Source of the DNA: Colimorpha sp045222795
GTDB taxonomy: Bacteria > Bacteroidota > Bacteroidia > Bacteroidales > P3
Direction: 5' to 3'
DNA length: 64,000 nt
NCBI GenBank assembly: GCA_045222795.1
Contig: JBGUZF010000075.1
Coordinates: 42,556 to 106,555, forward strand
Shown: positions 24,066 to 32,529 of the stretch, piece by piece
Layout of the letters: each line of letters opens with the position of its first letter
Numbering within the stretch: position 1 is the stretch's first letter
Position numbers and translations under genes: made by a program
Notes under the pieces: generated by a model
What the model saw: the letters and a program-made list of their open reading frames with translations, nothing else
The model's database searches: none
What the model was told of the DNA's origin: nothing

Positions 24066-25403
24066 ATGAACATCGAACTGTCAGGACATTACAGCCATTG
24101 GCGCATTATCCGCTCTGTGCTGCCGAGCATCGGCATGGTGCTCATCACGTCCATCTATTCGATTGTCGACGGCTTCTTCGTGGCCAACTTCGCCGGCAAG
24201 ACGGGCTTCGCCGCAATCAACCTCACTTTCCCCGCCATCATGATGATAGGCTCGCTGGGACTGATGATAGGCACCGGCGGCGCGGCTCTGGTGGCTAAAA
24301 TCAAAGGCGAGGGTTACCCGCAGAAGGCCAACCGCGTCTTCACCATGCTGGTACAGTTTGGATTGGCACTCGGCGTTGTTCTGGGAGTGGTACTTGCGAT
24401 AGCCGCCCCGACGGTGGCGCGCTGGCTGGGTGCCGACGAGCCCATGATGGAGGAATGCGTGATATATCTACGCCTTAATATGCTGGGCATGCCTGGCTTC
24501 GTGCTGCAATGCGCTTTCCAGTCGTTCTACATGGCTGCCGAGCGGCCGCAGATGGGCACACTGATGTCGGTGGTGGCAGGAGTGACAAACATAGTGCTCG
24601 ACGCCATCCTGGTGTGGGCGTTGGGCATGGGTGTGGCGGGAGCAGCCATAGCCACCTCGGCGGGATGCCTCGTGGGTGGCCTCTATCCCGTGTTCTACTT
24701 CGCCTCGCGCCGCAACCGTGGGTCGCTTCGCATCACCCCCACACGCATCATCTGGCGTTATATCGGCAAGGCCTGCACCAACGGGCTCTCGGAATATGTG
24801 GGCAGCATAGCCATGAACATCGTCACCATCTGCTACAACCTGCAACTCATGCGCTTCCTCGGCGAAGACGGCGTGTCGGCCTACGGCGTGCTGATGTACA
24901 TAGCCTTCATCTTCGCCGCCATCTTCATCGGCTACAACATCGGCATCACCCCCATCATCGGCTACCACTACGGCGCTGGCGACCTCAAGGAACAGCGGTC
25001 GCTGATGCTCAAATCGTTCACCATCATCGGTGTCACAGGCATTATCATGACCCTTGTGTCCGAACTCTTCGCCCGTCCTCTGTCGAGCATCTTCGTGGGC
25101 TACGACGAGGGACTTATGGCACTGACCGTGAGGGCTATGCGCCTCTATATGCTGGCATTCATCATCTGCGGGTGGAATATGTTCACCTCGGCCCTCTTCA
25201 CGGGCTTAAACAACGGCGTGGTGAGTGCCGTATCCGCCTTCACACGCACCCTGGTCTTCGAACTCGCCTGCGTATGGCTGCTACCGGCATTGCTGGGAAT
25301 CAACGGAATATGGGTATCATGGCCCATCGCCGAACTGCTCTCACTGTCCCTTTCGGCCTTCCTGCTAATCCGTTTTGCCCCCCAACTGCTCAAGAGACAT
25401 TAA
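24066..25403 (+). CDS. MATE-family efflux transporter
   Basis: 445 aa with about twelve transmembrane helices in two halves (1-220 and 235-440). IDGFFVANFAG-type TSIYSIVDGFFVANFAGKTG (about 24-43) and PMMEECVIYLRLNMLGMPGFVLQCAF (spread over 118-145) are typical of the MatE repeat. Exports drugs or metabolites in exchange for Na+ or H+; substrate unknown. It starts 21 bp after the TatD gene. No regulator gene is adjacent. Confidence 0.9.
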   Translation: MNIELSGHYSHWRIIRSVLPSIGMVLITSIYSIVDGFFVANFAGKTGFAAINLTFPAIMMIGSLGLMIGTGGAALVAKIKGEGYPQKANRVFTMLVQFGLALGVVLGVVLAIAAPTVARWLGADEPMMEECVIYLRLNMLGMPGFVLQCAFQSFYMAAERPQMGTLMSVVAGVTNIVLDAILVWALGMGVAGAAIATSAGCLVGGLYPVFYFASRRNRGSLRITPTRIIWRYIGKACTNGLSEYVGSIAMNIVTICYNLQLMRFLGEDGVSAYGVLMYIAFIFAAIFIGYNIGITPIIGYHYGAGDLKEQRSLMLKSFTIIGVTGIIMTLVSELFARPLSSIFVGYDEGLMALTVRAMRLYMLAFIICGWNMFTSALFTGLNNGVVSAVSAFTRTLVFELACVWLLPALLGINGIWVSWPIAELLSLSLSAFLLIRFAPQLLKRH

Positions 25404-25417
25404 GGTCTCAAAAGGCA

Positions 25418-25527
25418 TCACATACGGATCACTTACGGATCACTTACGGAACACATACTACACATATACTACACACATACTACACACATACTACACACAT
25501 ACTACACACTTACTACCGACATACTAC
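25418..25527. repeat. ten-unit 11-bp tandem array upstream of ribBA
   Basis: Ten consecutive 11-bp units in register: three of the form TCACwTACGGA (25418-25450), then seven of the form ACACATACTAC with small changes (25451-25527). Three central units are identical. It fills most of the gap between the MATE gene and the ribBA promoter at 25571. Eleven bp is close to one helical turn, so repeated sites would face the same side of the DNA. Confidence 0.95.
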
Positions 25528-25570
25528 CCAATTAATGGCGGTGATATCCGGCCGAATTATATTTTTTTTG

Positions 25571-25578
25571 TATATTTG
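25571..25578 (+). promoter_or_regulatory. -7 element of ribBA
   Basis: TATATTTG fits TAnnTTTG, 32 bp before the ATG at 25610. No FMN-riboswitch-like conserved blocks are visible between it and the start; the leader is only about 25 nt. Confidence 0.7.
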
Positions 25579-25609
25579 CACTCCTTAGAAATACAACGTG
25601 ATTTGTGAT

Positions 25610-26821
25610 ATGGAGTTTAAAGTCAACACTATAGAGGAAGCAATCGAAGATTTCCGCGACGGCAAGTTCGTCATTGTCGTCGACGACGAAGACCGCGAGA
25701 ACGAAGGCGACTTCATTATGGCCGCCGAAAAGATAACCCCTGAGCATGTCAACTTCATGCTCAAGAACGGCCGCGGAGTGCTCTGCGCACCCATCACCGA
25801 GCAGCGCTGCCACGAGCTCCAGCTCGACATGCAGGTGCACGACAACACCTCGCTCCTCGGCACCCCCTTCACCGTCACCGTCGACAACCTCCTCGACGGC
25901 TGCACCACCGGCGTCAGCATGCACGACCGCGCCTCCACCATCCGCGCCCTCGCCAATCCCGCCACCAAGGCCGAAGACCTTGGTCGCCCTGGACATATCA
26001 ACCCCCTGCGCGCCCGCAACGGCGGCGTGCTCGTCCGTGCTGGCCACACCGAGGCCGCCGTCGACCTCGCCCGTCTCGCTGGCCTCCAGCCCGCAGGTGC
26101 CCTCATCGAGATCATCAACGACGACGGCACAATGGCTCGCATGCCTCAGCTTCAGGAAGTCGCTAAGCGCTTCGGAATGAAGATTATCACCATCAAGGAC
26201 CTCATAGCCTACCGCGTGGCCCACGAGACCCTCATCCGCAAGGAGGAAGAGGTCTTCCTGCCCACCGAATGGGGCAACTTCCAGCTCATCGCCTACACCC
26301 AGCTCGACAACGGCAACACCCACATGGTGCTCAAGAAAGGCGAGTGGCAGGAAGGCGAGCCCATCCTCGTGCGCGTCCACAGCAGCTGCGCCACGGGCGA
26401 CATCTTCGGTTCGTGCAAGTGCGACTGCGGCGAGCAGCTCCACCGCGCCATGGAGATGATTGAGGCCGAAGGCAAAGGTCTGATAGCATATATGAGCCAG
26501 GAAGGCCGCGGCATAGGTCTGGTCAACAAGCTCAAGGCCTACCACTTGCAGGAGCAGGGCTTCGACACCGTCGACGCCAACCTCAAGCTTGGCTTCAAGG
26601 CCGACGAGCGCGACTACGGCATCGGGGCACAGATACTGCGCGACCAGCATGTCACCAAGATGCGCCTCATCACCAACAACCCCGTCAAGCGCACCGGCCT
26701 TGAAGGCTATGGCCTCGAAGTTACCGAGATAGTGCCCTGTGTGGTGCAGCCCAACAAATACAACGAGCGGTACCTGAAGACCAAGCAGGACCGCATGGGT
26801 CACGAACTGCACATGCATTGA
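25610..26821 (+). CDS. ribBA: bifunctional 3,4-dihydroxy-2-butanone 4-phosphate synthase / GTP cyclohydrolase II
   Basis: 403 aa; the ATG at 25610 is preferred to a GTG four codons earlier. N-terminal RibB domain (about 1-200): DDEDRENEGDFIMAAEKI with the acidic active-site loop, GVLCAPI, and the late RAGHTEAAVDL. C-terminal RibA domain (about 205-403): zinc-binding cysteines in SSCATGDIFGSCKCDCGEQ and GRGIGLVNKLKAY. Both branches of riboflavin synthesis are thus started by one protein. No other rib genes are here. The 11-bp array upstream may influence its expression. Confidence 0.96.
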   Translation: MEFKVNTIEEAIEDFRDGKFVIVVDDEDRENEGDFIMAAEKITPEHVNFMLKNGRGVLCAPITEQRCHELQLDMQVHDNTSLLGTPFTVTVDNLLDGCTTGVSMHDRASTIRALANPATKAEDLGRPGHINPLRARNGGVLVRAGHTEAAVDLARLAGLQPAGALIEIINDDGTMARMPQLQEVAKRFGMKIITIKDLIAYRVAHETLIRKEEEVFLPTEWGNFQLIAYTQLDNGNTHMVLKKGEWQEGEPILVRVHSSCATGDIFGSCKCDCGEQLHRAMEMIEAEGKGLIAYMSQEGRGIGLVNKLKAYHLQEQGFDTVDANLKLGFKADERDYGIGAQILRDQHVTKMRLITNNPVKRTGLEGYGLEVTEIVPCVVQPNKYNERYLKTKQDRMGHELHMH

Positions 26822-26827
26822 AAATGA

Positions 26828-26852
26828 AGAGGCGACCGTCAAGGTCGCCTCT
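26828..26852. terminator. bidirectional terminator between ribBA and the C69 peptidase gene
   Basis: AGAGGCGACC (26828-26837) pairs perfectly with GGTCGCCTCT (26843-26852) around a 5-nt loop, followed by CTTATTTCT. It sits between two convergent stop codons and can serve both strands. Confidence 0.88.
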
Positions 26853-26853
26853 C

Positions 26854-28533
26854 TTATTTCTCGCGTATCACATCGCCGTGGTCGTTGACTATCTGGCGGT
26901 AGAACCATTCGGGATAGGGCGGCTGCTTGATGCCGGTGACGACACCCGTCGGGGTGGTCTTGATGCGGCCGTTCTCGACGGTCTTGATGTTGCCGTCGAT
27001 GTATTTCATCAGGAGTAGCTGGTCGAGTTCTTTCCAGCGGCGCATCATGCGCTCGGCACGCTCGTTGCTGAAGCGGTTGAGCTCGCCAACTAGGCGACGC
27101 TCGTTGTCCTCCTGCGCCCAGCGGCTGGCATGGGCCTGCTCGTCGCGCACGAAGTCGGTCTCCAGCTCCTGCTGCACCTGCCGCACGTCGACAATCATCG
27201 AGTCGTAGCGCAGGTAGCAGAAGTTACTCACGCGGTTGAAAAGCCAGAAAGCCGCCGTCTCGCTATAGCGGCTCATCGAGCCGTTGCCTTCCTCGAAGCA
27301 CACAGGCACCTGCGTCACGCCGCAGTAGATGGGGCAGTAGACGGTGCTGTAGGTGTCGTCGACGCCAAACCATATCACGCCGCCAAGCTTGCTTGGCAGC
27401 CATCCGCGGCACTGCGCCACGAACGAGAAGCCCGTCTGCTGCGTCGAGATAGCACGCTCGTGGACGTATTTCTGTCCGTCGACCTCGAAGCCCATCGGCC
27501 TCCAGCGGTAGGGGCAATGAAAGGGGCCAGCACCCACGTCATTGGTCATATCCATCGGTGTACCCTCGAAGTGGTCGCGCATCAGCGCCATGCAGTCCTG
27601 CACGGTGAGCTTTCTATTGGGCTTCACCCACAGCGGCAGGCGTTCGGCAGTGGCATCGCCCATGGCGTAAGCCTCATAGCGCTTCATATCATCAGCGCAG
27701 CGGTTAAACATAGCATACACACGTGCCTCGCAGGCGCGAAGTCCCGAGAATGTCAAGGGGTTGTAGGTGTCGGCATAGCTGAAGTCGGCATCCTTGCCGT
27801 TGAAGAGTCCCTGCTTGCGGGCAAAGTTGATGACGTCGCCAGCGTAGACGCACTCCACCTCTGGGCGGTCGATATACTTGAGGTTGCGACTGTCGATGCT
27901 CTTGTACGACTCCTTGCGCATCTGTGGGAAGGTAGTGATGCGTGCCTGGTTGGCGTGGCCGCAGATGTATCCGTCGGGCACGCGGCGAGCCACCCACACA
28001 GCACCTTTCTCGAAGTGCCCCTTGCTTGTAATCTCGAAAATCCACACCTCGTTGGGGTCGGCGATGGAAAAGCTCTCGCCACCGTCACTGTATCCGTAGG
28101 TGGCAACGAGGTCTGCCATCACCTTGATGGCCTCGCGGCAGTTCTTGGCCCTTTGCAGGGCGACATAGATGAGGTTGCCATAGTCGATGCCCTCGGCGTT
28201 ACCCTTGTCGAGCGGGCTGATGCCACCCCAGGTTGTCTCGCCGATAGCCAGCTGGTGCTCGTTGATGAAGCCCACCACCTGGTAGGTGTGCGCCGGCTGC
28301 GGTATCTCTATCTGGAACTTCAGCGAACCATAGTTGTAGAGCTTCAATGTCGCGCCATCGGGATGGTCGGCGGCAGGACAGTAGCGCAGCTGTCCGTAGC
28401 GCGTGTGGCTGTCGGCGGCATAGGTGATGAAGGTGCTGCCATCGGTGCTGGCGCCTTTGCTGACAATGAGGTTGGTGCAGGCCGGTGCCGTGGTGGCAAC
28501 GGCGAGCATCAGTACAATAATCAGTCGTTTCAT
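26854..28533 (-). CDS. secreted C69-family dipeptidase (PepD-like)
   Basis: 559 aa from the ATG at 28533; the frame is open much further upstream but that part overlaps the promoter and the divergent gene. A signal peptide (about 1-18, MKRLIIVLMLAVATTAPA) is followed directly by Cys19 in CTNLIVSKGASTDGS, the N-terminal nucleophile of the family, so signal cleavage exposes the catalytic residue. ADSHTRYGQL, ETTWGGISPLDKG and GESFSIADPNEVWIFE are further family motifs. It degrades dipeptides in the periplasm or outside. Its -7 element (TATCTTTG, complement 28553-28560) lies 20 bp upstream. Confidence 0.9.
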   Translation of the reverse strand: MKRLIIVLMLAVATTAPACTNLIVSKGASTDGSTFITYAADSHTRYGQLRYCPAADHPDGATLKLYNYGSLKFQIEIPQPAHTYQVVGFINEHQLAIGETTWGGISPLDKGNAEGIDYGNLIYVALQRAKNCREAIKVMADLVATYGYSDGGESFSIADPNEVWIFEITSKGHFEKGAVWVARRVPDGYICGHANQARITTFPQMRKESYKSIDSRNLKYIDRPEVECVYAGDVINFARKQGLFNGKDADFSYADTYNPLTFSGLRACEARVYAMFNRCADDMKRYEAYAMGDATAERLPLWVKPNRKLTVQDCMALMRDHFEGTPMDMTNDVGAGPFHCPYRWRPMGFEVDGQKYVHERAISTQQTGFSFVAQCRGWLPSKLGGVIWFGVDDTYSTVYCPIYCGVTQVPVCFEEGNGSMSRYSETAAFWLFNRVSNFCYLRYDSMIVDVRQVQQELETDFVRDEQAHASRWAQEDNERRLVGELNRFSNERAERMMRRWKELDQLLLMKYIDGNIKTVENGRIKTTPTGVVTGIKQPPYPEWFYRQIVNDHGDVIREK

Positions 28534-28552
28534 ATCGTTTGAATTTAGATTG

Positions 28553-28598
28553 CAAAGATACAAAAAAATCGGCATATCGATTATTTTTAGTACTTTTG
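28553..28598. promoter_or_regulatory. divergent promoter pair (C69 gene and metal-uptake operon)
   Basis: Minus-strand TATCTTTG occupies 28560-28553 and plus-strand TACTTTTG occupies 28591-28598, back to back with 30 bp between. The plus-strand ATG (28607) is only 9 bp from its -7 element, so that mRNA would be leaderless or nearly so. Confidence 0.75.
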
Positions 28599-28606
28599 CA
28601 GCAGAA

Positions 28607-28966
28607 ATGAGACGTGCAAAGAACATACTTTTGTCCACTATCATGCTGACATTGATACTCATGGGAGCGTCGGGCGTGTCGGTGGAGAAATGCTCATGCT
28701 CAGGGCGTGTGTCGCTGACAATAGCCACCGACATGGGGTGCTGCCCAGGTGAGAATGGATGCATGACCGTGAAAACCATGCATCTTACCGACTATGTTCC
28801 CACAATGACAGCACATGTAGACATGCCGCTACAGCCTTGCCTGTTCTCATTATTCACACCTTACACTCCCGAGTTGCAGTCCAATGCCTCGTGGCACGGG
28901 CTGCCATCCTGCGCCGAAGCCCCTCCGGGAGGCTTTGCCACAACGGTTACTGTACTGAGAGTTTGA
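28607..28966 (+). CDS. small secreted Cys-rich protein (HYC_CC_PP-like)
   Basis: 119 aa. An N-terminal signal segment (about 8-24, LLSTIMLTLILMGASGV) is followed by a cysteine cluster KCSCSG and GCCPGENGC (about 28-52). The layout resembles the small Bacteroidetes proteins called HYC_CC_PP, found upstream of TonB receptors linked to metals. The start is the ATG just after the promoter; the frame is open further upstream. It probably binds a soft metal (copper?) outside the inner membrane. First gene of a three-gene operon with the receptor and the HMA protein. Confidence 0.7.
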   Translation: MRRAKNILLSTIMLTLILMGASGVSVEKCSCSGRVSLTIATDMGCCPGENGCMTVKTMHLTDYVPTMTAHVDMPLQPCLFSLFTPYTPELQSNASWHGLPSCAEAPPGGFATTVTVLRV

Positions 28967-29027
28967 TTGTCGGAGATTTTTTTCACCGACCAATCAACTT
29001 TAATATGTAACAGTAATCAAGAGATTT

Positions 29028-31028
29028 ATGATTAAAAAACTTGTTGTCGGTAGTTTTGTGCTACTGGTTTCAATTTTCAACTTTCAATTTTCAATTTGCC
29101 AAGCGCAGAGCGACACCACGCGCAGTCGCACGCTGGAGGAGGTCTCCATACAGCAGCGCAAGGTGGAGGGTGTGTCGCGCATGGGCGGCGCACAGAACGG
29201 CACCGAGATAGGACAGGACGAGCTCTTCCGTGCCGCCTGCTGCAACCTCGGCGAGAGCTTCGTCACCAACCCCTCGGTCGACGTCAACTACAACGATGCC
29301 GCAGTGGGTGCACGACAAATCAAACTGCTGGGCCTCAGCGGCCAGTATGTGCAGATGCTGCTGGAGAACCTGCCCGTAACCCTTGGCGCCGCCATGCCCT
29401 ACTCGCTGGGCTATGTGCCGGGGGCATGGATGAAAAGCATCTCGGTGAGCAAAGGCGCCTCGAGCGTCAAGAACGGCCCGCAGAGCATCACAGGCCAGAT
29501 AAACGTTGAATACCTCAAGCCCGACGACGAGCCAGGGCTGCTGCTCAACTTCTACACCGACAGCCGCCTCAAGGCCGAAGGCAACGCCATGGGCAACATA
29601 CACCTCAACCATCACCTGAGCACCGAGGTGCTGGCGCACTACGAAAAGGACTTCATGCACATGGACGAAGACGGCAACGGCTGGCACGACTCGCCCAACA
29701 CAGAGCAGCTGCACCTGCAAAACCGATGGAAATACATGAAAGGGCGCTACATCATGCATGCCGGCATTGGCTACCTCGGCGAGAATCGCGAGGGTGGCCA
29801 GCTGCTGAAAGTCAGCAGCAACCCCTACCGCGTGCTTATCGACGCCCAGCGCATGGACGCCTATATGAAGCACGCCGTACTGCTCGACCGCGACCACAAC
29901 ACCAACCTCGCCTTCCTTGCCACCGGCAGCCTCTACAACCTCGACGGCACCTTCGGACTGAAAGAATACAGCGACCGCCAGCGTGAACTCAACGCCCAGT
30001 TGGTGCTGGAGCACGACTTCAACGAGGTGCACAACCTCTCCACCGGACTCAGTTTCAATGTCGACCGCATGCAGGAAAACTTGAATGTGTCAATGCTCAA
30101 CTGCCTGACCAACGAATACACGCCCGGCGCCTACGCTCAGTACACCTTCAAGCCTTCCTACAAGTTCACCGCCATGACGGGTCTGCGTGCCGACTACAGC
30201 ACCTTCTATGACCGCACCTACCTGACGCCGCGTCTGCACATCAAGTGGGTGCCTACCGACTGGATGACCCTCCGCGCCTCCAGCGGCAAGGGCTACCGTA
30301 CGCCGCACGCCCTGGCCGAGCACCACTATCTCCTCACCTCTGGTCGCGACTTCGTCGACAGCGTCAAGCGTCAGGAGGAGGCCTGGAACAGCGGCCTCAG
30401 CCTCGCCTTCTACATCCCCGCGGGCGAGCGCACCGTAACCCTCAACGCCGAATACTACTACACCGACTTCATCAACCAGGCTGTGGTCGACTACGACAGC
30501 GACCCCACGCGCATCATCATCGCCGACCTCGACGGCCGCTCCTTCTCGCACACTGCCCAGGTCGACGCCTCCTACGACATCACCGACGATCTCAACATCC
30601 TCGCCGCCTTCCGCTACAACTACGTCCGCTGCACATACGGTGGCAAGTTGTTAGAAAAACCGCTGCAGAGCCGCTACAAAGGGCTCGTCACCCTCAGCTG
30701 GAAACCCATGCTCGCCGTGTGGCAGGTCGACCTCACCCTGCAGCTCAACGGCGGTGGCCGCATCCCCGCCTACCTCGACGCCGACGGCACCCTCGTCGCC
30801 TCCAGCGAGTTCCCCGCCTACCCGCAGCTCAACCTGCAGGTGACGCGCGAGTTCCGCCACTTTTCCCTCTATATCGGCGGCGAGAACCTCACCAACTACC
30901 GCCAGCCTAATCCCGTGGTCAACGCTGCCAACCCCTGGTCGGCTACCTTCGACCCCACCCTCGTCTGGGGCCCCGTCCACGGCATCATGGCCTACGCCGG
31001 CATCCGTATGAATTTCTGGAAAATATAA
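29028..31028 (+). CDS. TonB-dependent outer-membrane receptor, probable metal uptake
   Basis: 666 aa. Signal peptide to about residue 25 (ending CQAQSDT), a plug domain (about 35-150: EVSIQQRKVEGVSRMG, FVTNPSVDVNYNDAAVGA, KSISVSKGASSVKNGPQSI, GQINVEYLKP) and a beta-barrel to the C-terminus (GENLTNYRQPNPV, PVHGIMAYAGIRMNF). The plug contains AACCNLGESF, a Cys pair typical of the subgroup encoded next to HMA proteins. Imports a metal or metallophore using TonB energy. Odd feature: the hydrophobic core of the signal peptide (SIFNFQFSI) is encoded by a heptamer tract. Confidence 0.9.
   Translation: MIKKLVVGSFVLLVSIFNFQFSICQAQSDTTRSRTLEEVSIQQRKVEGVSRMGGAQNGTEIGQDELFRAACCNLGESFVTNPSVDVNYNDAAVGARQIKLLGLSGQYVQMLLENLPVTLGAAMPYSLGYVPGAWMKSISVSKGASSVKNGPQSITGQINVEYLKPDDEPGLLLNFYTDSRLKAEGNAMGNIHLNHHLSTEVLAHYEKDFMHMDEDGNGWHDSPNTEQLHLQNRWKYMKGRYIMHAGIGYLGENREGGQLLKVSSNPYRVLIDAQRMDAYMKHAVLLDRDHNTNLAFLATGSLYNLDGTFGLKEYSDRQRELNAQLVLEHDFNEVHNLSTGLSFNVDRMQENLNVSMLNCLTNEYTPGAYAQYTFKPSYKFTAMTGLRADYSTFYDRTYLTPRLHIKWVPTDWMTLRASSGKGYRTPHALAEHHYLLTSGRDFVDSVKRQEEAWNSGLSLAFYIPAGERTVTLNAEYYYTDFINQAVVDYDSDPTRIIIADLDGRSFSHTAQVDASYDITDDLNILAAFRYNYVRCTYGGKLLEKPLQSRYKGLVTLSWKPMLAVWQVDLTLQLNGGGRIPAYLDADGTLVASSEFPAYPQLNLQVTREFRHFSLYIGGENLTNYRQPNPVVNAANPWSATFDPTLVWGPVHGIMAYAGIRMNFWKI
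29067..29098. repeat. heptamer-word tract encoding a signal-peptide core
   Basis: TTTCAATTTTCAAC-type words at 29067-29098 share a 29-bp identical stretch with the mrp-nfu tract (from 21331). In this frame they encode alternating Phe, Asn, Gln, Ser and Ile, hydrophobic enough for a signal peptide. Confidence 0.92.
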
Positions 31029-31041
31029 ATAAACAACAAAT

Positions 31042-31359
31042 ATGAAACAGTTCCTTTTAATCCTAATGTCAGCCCTGATGCTCATGGGCGCAGCTAAAGA
31101 CCTCCGCGTGTTGGTGATGACCCCCACGCCGCAGATGCACTGCGAGAACTGCGAGAACAAGATCAAGAAGAACCTCCGCTTCGAGAAGGGCGTGGTGAAG
31201 ATCGAGACCAGCGTCAAGGAGCAGACCGTCGCCGTGACCTACGACCCCTCGAAGACCGACGCCAAGAAGCTGCAGGCCGCCATGAAGCAGATAGGCTACG
31301 ACACCAAAGTCGTCAGCGACAAACCCCAACCCCAGCCCGCCAAGGAAAAGAAGAAGTAG
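31042..31359 (+). CDS. exported heavy-metal-associated (HMA) domain protein
   Basis: 105 aa. A signal sequence (about 1-18, MKQFLLILMSALMLMGAA) precedes a single HMA ferredoxin-like domain (about 20-90) with the metal site MHCENCENKIKKNL (C34, C37), which fits Cu(I) or a similar soft metal. The tail is Pro/Gln then Lys-rich (PQPQPAKEKKK). A periplasmic metallochaperone receiving metal from the TonB receptor 13 bp upstream is the natural inference. The operon probably ends here, as a new promoter follows. Confidence 0.88.
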   Translation: MKQFLLILMSALMLMGAAKDLRVLVMTPTPQMHCENCENKIKKNLRFEKGVVKIETSVKEQTVAVTYDPSKTDAKKLQAAMKQIGYDTKVVSDKPQPQPAKEKKK

Positions 31360-31368
31360 CAAAAAAAC

Positions 31369-31399
31369 TTTGCCAACTGAATTAAATTGTGTATCTTTG
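31369..31399 (+). promoter_or_regulatory. canonical promoter of the threonine dehydrogenase gene
   Basis: TTTG (31369-31372), 19-bp spacer, TATCTTTG (31392-31399). The leader to the ATG is about 75 nt. Confidence 0.85.
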
Positions 31400-31480
31400 T
31401 AGATGCCATTGTGGGGTATTGCGCTGCGCAACGGCATGATATATCGTTGATTATATAGAATTAACAAAATATAGATAACG

Positions 31481-32428
31481 ATGAAAAAGATACTTATCGT
31501 CGGTGCCGGCGGACAGATTGGTTCCGAGCTGACACGTAATTTGAGAGACATCTACGGCGACACTAATGTCGTGTGCAGCGACCTGCGTCCCCTGAAGGGC
31601 GACCCCTACGAGCGTGGCCCCGTGGAGCGCATCGACAGCACACAGATCATGCAGATCGCCACTGCCGTGAAGCAGTACAACATCGACACCATCTACAATC
31701 TGGCTGCCATCCTCAGCGCCACCGCCGAGCTCAACCCCATGCTGGGTTGGAACGTCGGTATCGGTAGCTTGGTGAACTGCCTCGAGGTGGCACGCCTCTT
31801 CGGCTGCGCCGTCTTCACACCTTCGTCGATTGGTGCCTTCGGCCCCTCGACGCCGCATGTCAACACCCCGCAGGACACCATCCAGCGCCCCAACACCATC
31901 TACGGTGTCACCAAGGTGACCGGTGAGCTGCTTTCCGACTACTACTTCACCCGCTTCGGTGTCGACACCCGCTCGGTCCGCTTCCCGGGCCTCATCAGCT
32001 ACCAGACGCTCCCCGGCGGCGGCACCACCGACTACGCCGTCGAGATCTACTACGCTGCCGTCAAGGGCGAGAAGTTCGTCTGCCCGCTGAAGAAAGGCAC
32101 CCTCATGGACATGATGTACATGCCCGACGCCCAGAAGGCCATGATCGACATTATGGAGGCCGACCCCTCGAAGCTTGTGCACCGCAACAGCTTCAACGTC
32201 ACCGCCATGAGCTTCGGTCCTGAGACCATCTACGAGGTCATCAAGAAGCGCTACCCCAACTTCGAAATGGTCTACGAGCCCGAGCCCATCAAGCAGGCCA
32301 TTGCCGACAGCTGGCCCGACAATATGGACGACAGCTGCGCCCGCAACGAGTGGGGCTGGAACCCGCAGTACGACCTTGAGAAGATGACGGACGACATGAT
32401 CCTCAACCTCAAGAAGAAACTTCTTTAA
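31481..32428 (+). CDS. L-threonine 3-dehydrogenase, NAD-epimerase (SDR) type
   Basis: 315 aa. Extended SDR fold: NAD-binding GAGGQIG (8-14), catalytic SS (115-116), Y141 and K145 in YGVTK, and PGGGTTDYAVEIYYAAVKG near 176-194. The last segment with TTDYAVEI and a methyl-group-sensing pocket is characteristic of the UDP-galactose-epimerase-like threonine dehydrogenases known from Flavobacterium and Cupriavidus. It oxidises threonine to 2-amino-3-ketobutyrate; the cleaving ligase kbl is not in this window. General NAD epimerase is the fallback call. Its TAA stop is part of a word tract. Confidence 0.85.
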   Translation: MKKILIVGAGGQIGSELTRNLRDIYGDTNVVCSDLRPLKGDPYERGPVERIDSTQIMQIATAVKQYNIDTIYNLAAILSATAELNPMLGWNVGIGSLVNCLEVARLFGCAVFTPSSIGAFGPSTPHVNTPQDTIQRPNTIYGVTKVTGELLSDYYFTRFGVDTRSVRFPGLISYQTLPGGGTTDYAVEIYYAAVKGEKFVCPLKKGTLMDMMYMPDAQKAMIDIMEADPSKLVHRNSFNVTAMSFGPETIYEVIKKRYPNFEMVYEPEPIKQAIADSWPDNMDDSCARNEWGWNPQYDLEKMTDDMILNLKKKLL

Positions 32429-32462
32429 GGAGATAAGGAGTCAGGAGATAAGTAGATAAGAC
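32426..32462. repeat. 7-8-bp word tract at the end of the threonine dehydrogenase gene
   Basis: Words TTAAGGAGAT, AAGGAGTC, AGGAGAT, AAGTAGAT and AAGAC follow each other from the stop codon itself (32426-32428) to about 32462, just before the terminator. Confidence 0.8.
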
Positions 32463-32478
32463 AATACTGCTTATACGC

Positions 32479-32514
32479 AAAAAGGCTGGTCTCGTTGATG
32501 GGACCAGCCTTTTT
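32479..32514. terminator. strong terminator hairpin, usable on both strands
   Basis: AAAAAGGCTGGTC (32479-32491) pairs perfectly with GACCAGCCTTTTT (32502-32514) around a 10-nt loop. With A-runs and T-runs on both flanks it can end transcription of the plus-strand threonine dehydrogenase gene and of the convergent minus-strand gene. Confidence 0.92.
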
Positions 32515-32529
32515 ATATGTCGTTGTTGC

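Noticed and set aside
25418..25527. Possible CRISPR array
   Set aside because: Units are 11 bp, contiguous and without spacers; no cas genes.
25528..25609. FMN riboswitch before ribBA
   Set aside because: The leader after the -7 element is only about 25 nt and the upstream gap is the 11-bp array; no conserved riboswitch blocks seen.
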